Of a stretch of 57,480 nucleotides of DNA, positions 1-8,789 are shown in pieces. Location: contig JAFDYY010000016.1 of the NCBI GenBank assembly GCA_018267195.1, positions 1 to 57,480 on the forward strand, written 5' to 3'. This DNA comes from Bacteroidota bacterium (lineage in GTDB: Bacteria > Bacteroidota > Bacteroidia > Cytophagales > Cyclobacteriaceae). The stretch's first letter is position 1. Every line of letters starts with the position of its first letter. The notes beneath the pieces were generated by a model, which saw only the letters and a program-made list of their open reading frames with translations, did no database searches and was not told the origin of the DNA. The position numbers and the translations under genes were made by a program.

Positions 1-357
1 GGGCATTGTCCGGTTCTTTATATGCAGGCCGGGCAAAATCATTCTTATTACCTGAAAGACCGGGGAGCCGCCTTGGGCATGGTACGCAGCCGCGAATACA
101 ACAACCATATTGAAACCAATGAAATCAGTTACCAACCGGGCGACATTATGGTACTTTATACCGATGGCATTACCGAAGCCAAGAACGCCAAAGGAGAAGA
201 GTTTGGAAACGACCGTCTGGCTCTTGCTTTAAATGAAATAGCAACAGCCAGCGCCAAGGAAATAGAAGATTACATTATTAAACAACTATATGCCTTTACC
301 GGCACACAAAATATTAATGACGATTATACCTCGATGATAGTAAAGTTTAAAACATAA
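1..357 (+). CDS. SpoIIE-type PP2C serine phosphatase, C-terminal part (5' end outside window)
   Basis: The frame is open from base 1, so only the last 118 residues are visible. They match the C-terminal half of a SpoIIE/RsbU (PPM-type) phosphatase domain: a GxxLGM segment, then 'GDIMVLYTDGITEA' with the metal-binding Asp, and a final 'DDYTSMIVKF' where the DD pair is the last metal ligand. Such enzymes dephosphorylate a Ser/Thr on a STAS antagonist protein. The next gene, 30 bp downstream, encodes exactly such a STAS protein and the third a HATPase kinase, so this is the phosphatase arm of a partner-switching module. Any N-terminal sensor (TPR, GAF, HAMP or membrane segments) lies outside the window, so the input signal is unknown. 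Family assignment is firm; the target is inferred from neighbours. Confidence 0.88.
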   Translation, partial: GHCPVLYMQAGQNHSYYLKDRGAALGMVRSREYNNHIETNEISYQPGDIMVLYTDGITEAKNAKGEEFGNDRLALALNEIATASAKEIEDYIIKQLYAFTGTQNINDDYTSMIVKFKT

Positions 358-387
358 CCTAATGTGTTAATAAAACGTTAAAAAATT

Positions 388-738
388 ATGGTTCAGATCA
401 AACGGCTACAGGAAGCCGATGCCGAAATTATTGCGCTGATAGGTGAAATCGATGCAAGTTCATCGATTGACTTAGATTTAGCCATTGCCAAAAGTGTAGG
501 CGAGGGATTTAAAAAAATTCTTGTTGACTGCCACGCCCTGGAATATATCTCTTCTGCCGGGCTGGGGGTTTTTATGTCATACATTGAAGAACTACGCGAA
601 AAAAATATTTACATGGTTCTTTTTGGTCTGAAAGAAAAAGTGGCCAATACCTTTGAAATACTGGGGTTGGCCGGTTTACTGCACATTCGGGAGAATAAAA
701 ATGACGCGTTGAAGCTGGCTCATGAACTATCGGTATAA
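388..738 (+). CDS. STAS-domain anti-sigma factor antagonist (RsbV/SpoIIAA-like)
   Basis: This 116-residue protein is a single STAS domain, the usual length for the family. The phosphorylation loop is seen as 'YISSAGLGVF', with Ser55/Ser56 at the position where SpoIIAA and RsbV are phosphorylated, after the predicted strand 'KKILVDCHALE'. In the known mechanism the unphosphorylated form binds the HATPase kinase and frees its partner, while the phosphorylated form is inactive. The gene lies between a SpoIIE phosphatase and an RsbW-like kinase and overlaps the kinase start by 17 bp, consistent with translational coupling. No sigma factor is encoded nearby, so the final output is not identifiable here. 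Confidence 0.9.
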   Translation: MVQIKRLQEADAEIIALIGEIDASSSIDLDLAIAKSVGEGFKKILVDCHALEYISSAGLGVFMSYIEELREKNIYMVLFGLKEKVANTFEILGLAGLLHIRENKNDALKLAHELSV

Positions 739-1132
739 CATAGGATGCAGTTTGGCGAACCTAAAGGGTATTCGCGATTTTGTACGAAAGACCCTCTACG
801 AAAACCATGTGCCCGAAATGCAGGTAAGCGCCATTGTGCTGGCCTTAGATGAGATGTGCTCTAATCTGATGATTCACGCCCATCATTGCGACCCCAACCA
901 TACATTGGAACTAAAAATAGATCGTTCATCAAATAACGAATATATTTTTGAAATTATCGATGACGGTTCTGTTTTCGATATTAACCGGTTTGCCGAACCC
1001 ACCATGGAAAACCTCGTACACGAAAAACGCAAAGGCGGGTTGGGCATTCGTCTGGTAAAATCTATTATGGACAGGATAGAATACCGTACGGAAGCCGGCA
1101 AATCTATTTGCCGACTCACCAAAATGATCTGA
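722..1132 (+). CDS. RsbW-like HATPase (anti-sigma factor / serine kinase)
   Basis: A 136-residue GHKL ATPase domain without other domains. The N box is visible as 'LALDEMCSNLMIHA' (Glu44, Asn48), the G1 box as 'EIIDDGSVFD' and the G2 box as 'KGGLGIRLV'. This is the RsbW/SpoIIAB class, which binds and phosphorylates a STAS antagonist and sequesters another protein, classically a sigma factor. Its start overlaps the STAS gene, making a phosphatase-STAS-kinase operon. A second, unlinked RsbW-like gene lies at 51312-51731 in the same window. The operon seems to end here, since a promoter-like sequence precedes the next gene. In this phylum the output may be something other than a sigma factor. 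Confidence 0.88.
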   Translation: MNYRYNIGCSLANLKGIRDFVRKTLYENHVPEMQVSAIVLALDEMCSNLMIHAHHCDPNHTLELKIDRSSNNEYIFEIIDDGSVFDINRFAEPTMENLVHEKRKGGLGIRLVKSIMDRIEYRTEAGKSICRLTKMI

Positions 1133-1133
1133 G

Positions 1134-1164
1134 TTCGGTCTTCCATCTAAGAAACCTATATTTG
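1134..1164 (+). promoter_or_regulatory. Bacteroidota-type promoter for the PPIase operon
   Basis: TATATTTG at 1157-1164 is an exact match to the bacteroidete -7 element TAnnTTTG. A TTC (consensus TTG) at 1134-1136 sits 20 bp upstream in the -33 position. Transcription would start about 12-20 nt before the parvulin gene. Confidence 0.55.
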
Positions 1165-1179
1165 CACCCTAAAAATTGA

Positions 1180-3126
1180 ATGGGTTTCATGAGCCGGTAT
1201 TTTCTTTTTCCTATTCTCTGCTGCCTTTCTTTCATCGCTTTATGCCAGCCCCAAAAAAGGCTGCCACCCACGCTGTTTACGGTGGCCGGGGTGCCCGTTA
1301 GCACAGATGAATTTATTTACCTGTTCAAAAAAAACCACTCCGGCAAAACCACTGATTTCACAAAAGAAAAGATAGACGATTATTTCAATCTGTTTATCAA
1401 TTTTAAATTAAAGGTGCGGGCCGCCCACGAATTGGGACTTGATACTACCGAGAAATTCAAAAAAGAATTGACCAACTATATAAACGAACTGAAGAAACCT
1501 TACCGGGCCGGCAAAGATGTGGTTGAATCCCTTACCAAAGAAGCCTACGATCATCTGTCGAAAGAAATTAAAGCTTCGCACATTCTCATACAATTAAAGC
1601 CTGATGCTCCGGCCGAAGACTCCTTAAAAGCCTATCTCCGCATAGCCGACATTCGCAAACGAATTGTAGCCGGAGAAGACTTTGAAAAATTAGCCCGCGA
1701 ACTCAGCGAAGATCCCTCGGCCAAATATAATGGCGGAAACCTGAATTACTTCACAGCCTTGCAAATGGTTTATCCTTTTGAAGAAGCTGCTTATAAAACT
1801 GCCGTGGGGCAAGTTTCGCCCATCGTCAGAACGCGCTTTGGGTATCATCTTATTAAAGTAGATGATGTCAGGCCTTCGCGTGGCGAAGTAGAGGTTTCGC
1901 ATATTTTACTAAGAGCCTCTAAAGATGAGGTTAAAGCGAAGAACCTGATTTTTGAAATTGACGAACAGCTAAAACAGGGCCGCCCGTGGGACGAGCTTTG
2001 CAAACAGTATTCGGAAGATACCAATACCAAAAATATGGGTGGCCGGCTAAAACCTTTTGGTATAGGTGTTTTTGCCTCGGTTCCTGAATTTGAGGCAACG
2101 GCTTTTGCTCTGTCAAAGCCGGGCGACATCTCAGACCCATTTCAATCGGGTGTGGGGTGGCACATCATCCGGCTGGAGAAAAAAATACCCCTCGCCTCGT
2201 ATGCAGAAATAGAGGCTTCCCTGAAAAAAAGAATCATGCGAGACGAACGTTTGAAAATAAAAGAGACAGCCGCAATCGCTCAACACAAAAAGGATTTTGG
2301 ATTTACCGAAGATCCGATCGGCAAAAAAATAATTTTTGCTTTGGCCGATTCAAACTTGCAAAAAGGAAAGTGGAAGTTTAAAAATGGGGAGAGCGAGCAG
2401 GTTTTATTTTCATTGCAAGGCCGCCCCATTCGGGTTAGTAAGTTTGCCCGTTGGGTCGAGCAACATCAAAAAAAGAATACTCAGCCTCCGGCAGAGTACA
2501 TCCATCAGCTTTATAATTTATTTGTAGATGAACAAGTGGATCAGGCTGAAGAAGAAAAAATTATTAACGAAAACCCGGGATTTCAATACCTGCTAACCGA
2601 ATACCGCGAAGGGATTTTGCTTTTTGATGTCATGGAAAAGGAAGTGTGGAATAAAGCTTCGGCCGATACGCTCGGGCAGAAAAAATTCTATCACAACCAC
2701 CTAGATAAATATAAAGCCGGCCTACGGGTAGAAGCCCGGATTTTTTCTACCCCCGACCTCTCTTTATTGGAAAGCCTAAAAAAGAAAATTGAAAAAGGAG
2801 ATACGCTCCAGGCAAGTGACTTAAAAAAAATTAATTCGGTACAAAATTTTCGTACTTATGAAAAAGGCGAAAGCAAAGTTCTTGATAAAATCAACTGGGT
2901 ATCCGGCTTACAAGAAACCGAAACAGACAAAGTCTATTCTCTGGTAGAGGTAAGGCGCTTAATAGAACCGGGAATTAAATCTTTTGATGATGCCCGCGCG
3001 CGGGTCATTTCAGATTACCAAGATTTTCTGGAAAAGGGTTGGCTTTCTTCGCTGCGGCAAAAATTTCCGGTATCGATCAACACCAAAAACAAAAAATTAG
3101 TGGAAACCGAACTCCAAAAAAAATGA
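1180..3126 (+). CDS. Periplasmic peptidylprolyl isomerase with two parvulin domains (PpiD/SurA-like)
   Basis: This 648-residue protein starts with a hydrophobic signal peptide (cleavage probably near 'ALCQ', about residue 23), followed by a SurA-like helical N-region and two PpiC/parvulin domains. The first is at roughly residues 133-230 ('ASHILIQ' ... 'FGYHLIKVDD'), the second at roughly 239-340 ('VSHILLRA' ... 'GWHIIRLEKK'). The long C-terminal region (about 340-648) has no recognised domain. Parvulins isomerise Xaa-Pro bonds and act as periplasmic chaperones for outer-membrane proteins. It is first of three related genes, overlapping the next by 4 bp (ATGA). ATG 1180 is the longer start; ATG 1189 gives a slightly more typical signal peptide. 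The exact clients are unknown. Confidence 0.9.
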   Translation: MGFMSRYFLFPILCCLSFIALCQPQKRLPPTLFTVAGVPVSTDEFIYLFKKNHSGKTTDFTKEKIDDYFNLFINFKLKVRAAHELGLDTTEKFKKELTNYINELKKPYRAGKDVVESLTKEAYDHLSKEIKASHILIQLKPDAPAEDSLKAYLRIADIRKRIVAGEDFEKLARELSEDPSAKYNGGNLNYFTALQMVYPFEEAAYKTAVGQVSPIVRTRFGYHLIKVDDVRPSRGEVEVSHILLRASKDEVKAKNLIFEIDEQLKQGRPWDELCKQYSEDTNTKNMGGRLKPFGIGVFASVPEFEATAFALSKPGDISDPFQSGVGWHIIRLEKKIPLASYAEIEASLKKRIMRDERLKIKETAAIAQHKKDFGFTEDPIGKKIIFALADSNLQKGKWKFKNGESEQVLFSLQGRPIRVSKFARWVEQHQKKNTQPPAEYIHQLYNLFVDEQVDQAEEEKIINENPGFQYLLTEYREGILLFDVMEKEVWNKASADTLGQKKFYHNHLDKYKAGLRVEARIFSTPDLSLLESLKKKIEKGDTLQASDLKKINSVQNFRTYEKGESKVLDKINWVSGLQETETDKVYSLVEVRRLIEPGIKSFDDARARVISDYQDFLEKGWLSSLRQKFPVSINTKNKKLVETELQKK

Positions 3127-4007
3127 AACCTAGCCTAACTCATTTTGTCATTACGCTGGCCACGTTATGTTTTTATTCATGCGACCTTATTAAGATGAAA
3201 AAAAACGGAGATGAGACAACTGCCCAGCGGAAAATAATTGCGCGGGTAGATAATGCCCGTTTGTATGCCGATGAGATCAAAGGAATTATCCGCGATAAAA
3301 TTTCTGCCGATGACAGTGCCGCCCGTGTCAATGCGTATGTAAACAGTTGGATCAGAAAACAGTTACTGATTCGCAAAGCCTTGCAAACTATCAATATAGA
3401 TGAAGCCGACTTAGAACGAAAAGTGCAAGATTACCGCTATAGCCTTATTACCTACGAGTTTTTAAATCAGTATATACGCGAGCACCTCAGCGACAGCGTT
3501 GACAAGGTTTCTATTGAAGATTATTACCGTACCCACCCCGATAATTTTATTTTAAAACAAAACATTATTCAGGGCACCTACATCAAAGTACCGAAAGATG
3601 CCCCCCGCACAAAACGAATTAAAGAATTGATGTTTTCCACTAAACAAAAAGAAATGGCTGAATTAAAATCGTACTGTCTGGGTTTCTCGGCTGCCTTTCA
3701 CCTGGCCGATTCTTCGTGGATTGAGTTTGATAAGATTGCCGTAAACTCCCCCCTGATGGACATTCCCAACAAAATACAATTCCTGCAATCGTACAATTAT
3801 TATGAAACCAGCGATGCCGGCTTTCTTTATTTTTTAAAAATTGATGCTTACAAAATCGCTGATAACGTTTCTCCGCTGGAGTTTGTGCGACAAGACATTA
3901 AAAACATTATTTTAAACAAGAGAAAAGTAGAACTTGCAAAAAAATTAGAGGATGATATTTATGAAAATGCAGCTAAACGAAAAGAATTTGAGATTTTGGG
4001 GAAGTAG
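3123..4007 (+). CDS. SurA-N-like periplasmic lipoprotein lacking a parvulin domain
   Basis: A 294-residue protein beginning at an ATG that overlaps the previous stop (ATGA); in-frame sequence further upstream is only overlap with the previous gene. The N-terminus has a short hydrophobic stretch ending 'CFYSCD', so Cys20 is a possible lipidation site although the lipobox is imperfect. The segment 'KIIARVDNARLYADEIKG' resembles the start of SurA/PpiD N-domains, which read 'AxVNdxxIxxxEl'. No PpiC domain motifs (such as the 'HILI' strand or the FGYH ending) are present, so it looks chaperone-like but not catalytic. It is flanked by two real parvulins in an overlapping operon, suggesting a joint outer-membrane-protein chaperone set. 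I do not recognise a named family. Confidence 0.75.
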   Translation: MKPSLTHFVITLATLCFYSCDLIKMKKNGDETTAQRKIIARVDNARLYADEIKGIIRDKISADDSAARVNAYVNSWIRKQLLIRKALQTINIDEADLERKVQDYRYSLITYEFLNQYIREHLSDSVDKVSIEDYYRTHPDNFILKQNIIQGTYIKVPKDAPRTKRIKELMFSTKQKEMAELKSYCLGFSAAFHLADSSWIEFDKIAVNSPLMDIPNKIQFLQSYNYYETSDAGFLYFLKIDAYKIADNVSPLEFVRQDIKNIILNKRKVELAKKLEDDIYENAAKRKEFEILGK

Positions 4008-5340
4008 CCTATTCCTGTTGTTTCTTTCTTTCGCAACCTTGGGTCAATCGGGCGAGAAAAAGGAAGAAACCAAGTTTGTATTAGATAAAATTATTGCCAA
4101 GGTAGATAATTACATTGTGCTGAAATCGGAATTGGAATCGGCCTACCAAAGTTATCTTACCGATGGAAACCCCGGCTCGGAAGAGGCCAAATGCAGCTTG
4201 CTAAACCGTATGGTGATGAGTAAAGTAATGGTGGCTAAAGCCGAAATTGACTCCGTTATTGTAACCGATATTGAAGTTGATCAAAACACCACACAACGGA
4301 TGAATATCATCCTCCAAAACTACGGTAACTCGCAAGAAGAACTGGAGCGCAACTACGGAAAAACATTTGAACAAATTAAAGCCGAGTTGCACGATCAAAT
4401 CCGCGAGCAACTTTTAGCTCGTGAAATGACCGACCGTATTACTAAAGATATAGCCATAACTCCTTCAGAGGTAAAACGATTTTATAGTAAAATCCCCTCC
4501 GACAGTTTACCTTTCTATTCGGCCGATGCCGTAATCGGTCAGATAGTACGGGTGGCCAAAGTAAGCGCTCAGCAAAAAGCTGAAGCCAAGAAAAAACTGG
4601 AAGACCTCCGCACTCGTTTTTTAAATGGAGAAAACTGGAACGAGCTGGCCAAACGATATTCTGAAGATCCTTCTGCACAATCCAACGGAGGCGAAATGGG
4701 CTACTTTGGCAGAGGCTCGATGGTACCTGAGTACGAAGCCATGGCTTTTAAGTTGACCAAAGGAGAAGTGTCTCATCCGTTCGAGTCACAATACGGCTTC
4801 CACATTATGCAGTTAATTGACCGCCGGGGCAATGAATACAACTCGCGCCACATCCTCATTAAAGCCGAACCGAGCAGCAACGACATTACACGTGCTCATT
4901 TTTATCTTGACTCGTTGCGCAGAAAAATTATGAAAGACAGTATCACTTTCGAGCAAGCCGCCAAACTTTTTTCAGATGATAAAGAAACAAAAGGCCATAC
5001 AGGTTATTTTACCGATGCCGATGGTGGCACGAAAGTAGCTATTGATAAAACCCTTGACCCGGCCGTTTATTTTGTAATTGATACTATGAAAGTGGGCCAC
5101 ATCTCAAAACCTTTGCCCTACCGCACGAAAGACACCCAGCAAGAAGCCGTCCGTATTATTTATTTCAAAACTAAACTTCCTCCACACCAAGCTAATCTAA
5201 AAGACGATTGGCACCGCATACAATCGGCCGCGCTGGCCGAAAAGAAAGACAAAGCCGTAACAAAATGGTTTGTCAAGTCCAAGCAAGATGTGTTTATCAA
5301 TATTGATCCAACCTTCAAGGGTTGCAAAATCCTGGAGTAA
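3961..5340 (+). CDS. surA: SurA-like periplasmic chaperone / peptidylprolyl isomerase
   Basis: About 459 residues with a signal peptide ('SSLFLLFLSFATLGQ'), a SurA N-terminal chaperone domain starting 'LDKIIAKVDNYIVLKSELE', and two parvulin-type domains. The first is at about residues 185-290 ('GGEMGYFGRGSMVPEYE' and 'QYGFHIMQLID' are clear signatures); the second, from about 295 ('SRHILIKAEP'), is more diverged. Size and architecture fit E. coli SurA, which escorts unfolded outer-membrane proteins to BamA; BamA is encoded at 18996-21728. The start overlaps the previous gene by about 47 bp; an ATG at 3952 would add three residues. The gene symbol is by architecture and is not proof of orthology. 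Confidence 0.85.
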   Translation: MKMQLNEKNLRFWGSSLFLLFLSFATLGQSGEKKEETKFVLDKIIAKVDNYIVLKSELESAYQSYLTDGNPGSEEAKCSLLNRMVMSKVMVAKAEIDSVIVTDIEVDQNTTQRMNIILQNYGNSQEELERNYGKTFEQIKAELHDQIREQLLAREMTDRITKDIAITPSEVKRFYSKIPSDSLPFYSADAVIGQIVRVAKVSAQQKAEAKKKLEDLRTRFLNGENWNELAKRYSEDPSAQSNGGEMGYFGRGSMVPEYEAMAFKLTKGEVSHPFESQYGFHIMQLIDRRGNEYNSRHILIKAEPSSNDITRAHFYLDSLRRKIMKDSITFEQAAKLFSDDKETKGHTGYFTDADGGTKVAIDKTLDPAVYFVIDTMKVGHISKPLPYRTKDTQQEAVRIIYFKTKLPPHQANLKDDWHRIQSAALAEKKDKAVTKWFVKSKQDVFINIDPTFKGCKILE

Positions 5341-5393
5341 CCGGCCTTGCTTGGGCAAGTGCAAAAAAGTATTTTCACACCAAAAGTTTAGCC

Positions 5394-6371
5394 ATGCCAA
5401 CTATTTTTGGGAATGATGTAGAAGCTGCCGATGCGCTGGCCCTAGCGTATAAAAAATTAAAATCTGAAATTGCCCATGTCATCGTAGGGCAAGACGAAGT
5501 AGTCCATCTTACTCTCACGGCTGTTTTTTGCCACGGCCACGCTCTTCTTATTGGCGTACCCGGCCTGGCCAAAACCTTATTGGTACAAACCCTGTCTCAA
5601 GCACTCGACCTGAATTTTAAACGCATTCAGTTCACGCCCGATTTGATGCCTTCCGATATTATCGGGGCCGAAACCATGGACAAGGAACGCAACTTTCATT
5701 TCGTAAAAGGCCCCGTGTTTGGAAATATTATTTTGGCCGATGAAATAAACCGAACCCCTCCCAAAACACAAGCTGCCTTACTTGAAGCCATGCAGGAAAA
5801 TGCCGTAACCATTGCCGGAAAAAGATATGAGTTACCTCAGCCGTTTTTTGTTATGGCCACCCAAAACCCGATTGAACAGGAGGGTACCTATCCTTTGCCC
5901 GAAGCTCAGTTAGATCGGTTTATGTTTAATATCTTTTTGAATTACCCCACCTACGAGCAAGAACTAAAAATTGTAAAGGGGACCACAGCCGAACATTCGG
6001 CTACAATAAACAAAGTGCTAACAGCCGAAGAAATTATTTCATTTCAGGGGCTAATCAGACGTGTGCCTGTCTCCGACAATGTGGTAGCGTATGCCGTAAA
6101 ATTAGCTTCTGCTACCCGCCCGGGAAACGGTTCGCCTTTGGCTACTCAATTTTTAGAATGGGGAGCCGGGCCGCGCGCCTCTCAATATTTAGTGTTGGGT
6201 GCAAAATGCAACGCTCTGCTTAACGGAAAATATTCACCCGACATAGAAGATGTACGAGCGGTAGCCAAGCCGGTGCTCCGTCACCGCATTGTGCGAAATT
6301 TTAAAGCCGAAGCTGAAGGCGAATCGGTAGATACGTTAATTTATAAACTGTTATTGCAGATACCGATGTAA
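5394..6371 (+). CDS. MoxR family AAA+ ATPase
   Basis: A 325-residue AAA_3 ATPase. Walker A is 'GVPGLAKT' (residues 54-61), the variant typical of MoxR; Walker B is 'NIILADEINRTPP', and the sensor/MoxR signature 'ATQNPIEQEGTYPLPEAQL' follows. The usual C-terminal lid domain (AAA_lid_2) completes the protein. The ATG at 5394 gives the normal family length; in-frame sequence before it overlaps the surA stop region and looks non-native. MoxR proteins are chaperone-like ATPases that usually act with DUF58/VWA proteins encoded next to them. Here neither follows: the next gene, overlapping by one base (TAATG), is an M20 amidohydrolase, and the preceding ones are periplasmic chaperones. The partner is therefore unknown. 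Confidence 0.9.
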   Translation: MPTIFGNDVEAADALALAYKKLKSEIAHVIVGQDEVVHLTLTAVFCHGHALLIGVPGLAKTLLVQTLSQALDLNFKRIQFTPDLMPSDIIGAETMDKERNFHFVKGPVFGNIILADEINRTPPKTQAALLEAMQENAVTIAGKRYELPQPFFVMATQNPIEQEGTYPLPEAQLDRFMFNIFLNYPTYEQELKIVKGTTAEHSATINKVLTAEEIISFQGLIRRVPVSDNVVAYAVKLASATRPGNGSPLATQFLEWGAGPRASQYLVLGAKCNALLNGKYSPDIEDVRAVAKPVLRHRIVRNFKAEAEGESVDTLIYKLLLQIPM

Positions 6372-7564
6372 TGAACCTGCCCAATCAAATAAAAAAACTC
6401 GCGGCAGAATTGGCAACTGAAACCATTGTCAATCGAAGATATTTACACGCTCATCCTGAATTGTCTTACAAAGAATTTAAAACGGCAAAATTCGTTGCCG
6501 AAACATTGAGAGGCTTAGGGCTGAACCCCACCGAAGGGATTGCGGGCACAGGTGTTGTGGTAATGATTGAAGGGAAAAATCCATCTAAAAAAACTGTTGC
6601 TCTGCGAGCCGATATCGATGCATTACCTATTCAGGAGGCAAATGAAGTTGAATATAAATCTCAAAACCCGGGAATAATGCACGCCTGCGGCCATGATGTA
6701 CACACCGCTTCCTTACTTGGCACAGCAAAAATTCTCAGCTTATTAAAAGATCATTTTGAAGGAACTATCAAACTGATTTTTCAACCGGGTGAGGAGAAAA
6801 ATCCCGGAGGAGCTTCCTTGATGATCAAAGAAGGCGTACTGCAAAATCCATCCCCTTCTTCCATTCTGGGTCAACATGTAATGCCCTTAATCCCTGCGGG
6901 AAAAGTGGGGTTTCGTGAGGGAATGTACATGGCCAGCAGCGATGAAATTTATTTGCGTGTCATCGGCAAAGGCGGTCACGGTTCTACTCCCGAATTAACG
7001 ATTGACCCCGTGGTAATTGCTTCTCATATTATTATAGCCTTGCAACAAGTCATCAGCAGAAATGCAAGCCCCAAACAGCCAACTGTTTTAACCTTTGGAA
7101 AAATCATTGGCGAAGGCGCAACGAATATTATTCCCGATGAAGTAAGAATATCGGGAACATTCCGTGCGCTTAATGAAAAGTGGCGCAAAGAGGGGTTAGA
7201 AAAAATAAAAAAAATGGCAGAAGGATTGGCCGAAAGTATGGGCGGAAAATGCGAAGTAAGGATTTCGCACGGTTATCCTTATTTAGAAAACAATCCAGAA
7301 CTCACGAGAAGAACCCGCGCTGCCGCAGAAGAATATCTGGGCAAAGAAAACGTGGTTGATCTTGACCTCACATTGGGCTCAGAAGATTTTGCGTATTACT
7401 CGCATCAAATTCCGGCATCCTTTTATCGGTTGGGCACCCGCAATGAAGCAAAAGGAATTACTTCGTATGTACACACCCCCACTTTTAATATTGACGAAGA
7501 AGCCCTACAAATAGGCTCCGGGTTAATGGCTTGGTTGGCAGTGAAAGAATTAATGGAAATTTAA
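6371..7564 (+). CDS. M20 family N-acyl-amino-acid / peptide amidohydrolase
   Basis: This 397-residue protein is a typical M20D zinc hydrolase (IAA-amino acid hydrolase, hippurate hydrolase, N-acetyldiaminopimelate deacetylase group). Metal-binding motifs are 'MHACGHDVHTA' (Cys106, His108 and Asp109/His111 region) and 'FQPGEEK' with the catalytic/metal glutamates at 141-142. The inserted lid/dimerisation domain begins near 'GKGGHGSTPE', and the C-terminal 'LGSEDFAYY' motif is present. There is no signal peptide, so it should be cytosolic. It overlaps the MoxR stop by one base. The substrate cannot be read from sequence; recycling of acylated amino acids or peptides is the likely role. Confidence 0.88.
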   Translation: MNLPNQIKKLAAELATETIVNRRYLHAHPELSYKEFKTAKFVAETLRGLGLNPTEGIAGTGVVVMIEGKNPSKKTVALRADIDALPIQEANEVEYKSQNPGIMHACGHDVHTASLLGTAKILSLLKDHFEGTIKLIFQPGEEKNPGGASLMIKEGVLQNPSPSSILGQHVMPLIPAGKVGFREGMYMASSDEIYLRVIGKGGHGSTPELTIDPVVIASHIIIALQQVISRNASPKQPTVLTFGKIIGEGATNIIPDEVRISGTFRALNEKWRKEGLEKIKKMAEGLAESMGGKCEVRISHGYPYLENNPELTRRTRAAAEEYLGKENVVDLDLTLGSEDFAYYSHQIPASFYRLGTRNEAKGITSYVHTPTFNIDEEALQIGSGLMAWLAVKELMEI

Positions 7565-7625
7565 TATTGATTCTCCGGGCGGCAACTATCGGGATGACGG
7601 CAAGCGTGTATCTTTACAAAAAAAG

Positions 7626-8747
7626 ATGGAGGCTCCGCACAACATTACGCTAGGTGCAGAAAATTTTTTTTCTTGGAAAATTTTCTTCAGGTCGGCCATT
7701 TATTTTTTGATTGGCCTTTTCATTTTTTTATTTTCTGTTGATCTGATGGTTTCTTCCCTCCACAGGCTGGGGGGCACGGCAACGGAAATTCTTTCTTCTG
7801 CAGCATCAAATCCTTTTCTGGGCTTGTTTGTAGGATTGCTTTTAACTGCTCTTATTCAAAGCAGCTCGGCCACTACCTCGCTGGCCATCGCAATGATGGT
7901 GGCCGGATCCATTTCTCTTTCTGAAGCTGTACCTGTTATGATGGGTGCCAACATTGGCACCACAATTACCAGCATGCTGGTATCTTTAAGTTTTATAAAT
8001 CATAAAAAGGAATATCGTAGGGCGGTGGCGACCGGAAGCTACCATGCCTTTTTCAACATCCTCACTGCTTTGATTTTATTTCCTTTAGAATTTTATTTCC
8101 ACTCTTTGTCGGGCTTATCGCATTTTCTGGCCACCACCTTTTTTAGTTTGCCAACTCCAACTGTGCAGGAAAATTTTTCATTGATGGGCCCACTGGTGCA
8201 TTTCGTTTCTGAAAAGGTAAACCAGGCCTATTGGTTAGCCGGGGTTTCGGTTCTTCTTCTTTTGGGGTCTATTCTTTTTTTTAGGAAAGTGATTACCGGT
8301 GTAATCGGGGTGGGATCGCAGGAAAAATTTCATCGTGTTTTTTTTAAAAACGAAATCAAATCGTTTGTCTGGGGGCTGCTTAGTACCGCTGCCATCCGTT
8401 CCAGCTCAGTTACTACTTCGCTGGTGGTGCCTCTGGCCGCACAAAAAAAAATTAAACTAAGGCAGGCCGCGGCCTTTATTTTGGGAGCTAATATTGGTAC
8501 TACCATCAGTGCTTTTATAGCCAGTGCCTTCAACTCAAATGCTGCTATTGATCTGGCCATTGCTCATTTTCTTTTCAATTTTATAGGCGTGATCTTCTTT
8601 TTTCAAACCCCGTATTTAAAAACAATTCCGTATCGTTTGGCTGCGGGTTTAGGCAGGCTTACTTTGCATTATCGTTTGGCCGGGTTCCTTTTTTTATTAG
8701 TCATTTTCTTTCTCATCCCGTTTTTTTTATTGTACCTAAGCCGTTAG
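7626..8747 (+). CDS. Na+/phosphate cotransporter family membrane protein (NptA/PhoU-less type)
   Basis: A 373-residue polytopic membrane protein with the two inverted Na/Pi-cotransporter repeats. The first carries 'QSSSATTSLA' and 'GANIGTTITS'; the second carries 'RSSSVTTSLV' and 'GANIGTTISA'. These paired QSSS and GANIGTT motifs define the family and form the substrate and sodium path. There is no C-terminal PhoU-like domain, so it is the short form. The gene follows the amidohydrolase by 61 bp and begins a run of small membrane-protein genes. The most likely activity is sodium-coupled phosphate uptake in the inner membrane, but other anions are possible. Confidence 0.88.
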   Translation: MEAPHNITLGAENFFSWKIFFRSAIYFLIGLFIFLFSVDLMVSSLHRLGGTATEILSSAASNPFLGLFVGLLLTALIQSSSATTSLAIAMMVAGSISLSEAVPVMMGANIGTTITSMLVSLSFINHKKEYRRAVATGSYHAFFNILTALILFPLEFYFHSLSGLSHFLATTFFSLPTPTVQENFSLMGPLVHFVSEKVNQAYWLAGVSVLLLLGSILFFRKVITGVIGVGSQEKFHRVFFKNEIKSFVWGLLSTAAIRSSSVTTSLVVPLAAQKKIKLRQAAAFILGANIGTTISAFIASAFNSNAAIDLAIAHFLFNFIGVIFFFQTPYLKTIPYRLAAGLGRLTLHYRLAGFLFLLVIFFLIPFFLLYLSR

Positions 8748-8789
8748 CGAAGAGGTTTTTTTCTACTGACATTCAATGAGTATATTGCC

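Noticed and set aside
7580..7605. Half of a 'CTATCGGGATGAC' palindrome common in bacteroidete intergenic repeats
   Set aside because: Only one arm is present and no copies occur elsewhere in the window, so it cannot be called a repeat.
7609..7616. TATCTTTA as a -7 element before the Na/Pi transporter gene
   Set aside because: The final G is missing and no TTG lies at the right distance; too weak to list as a promoter.
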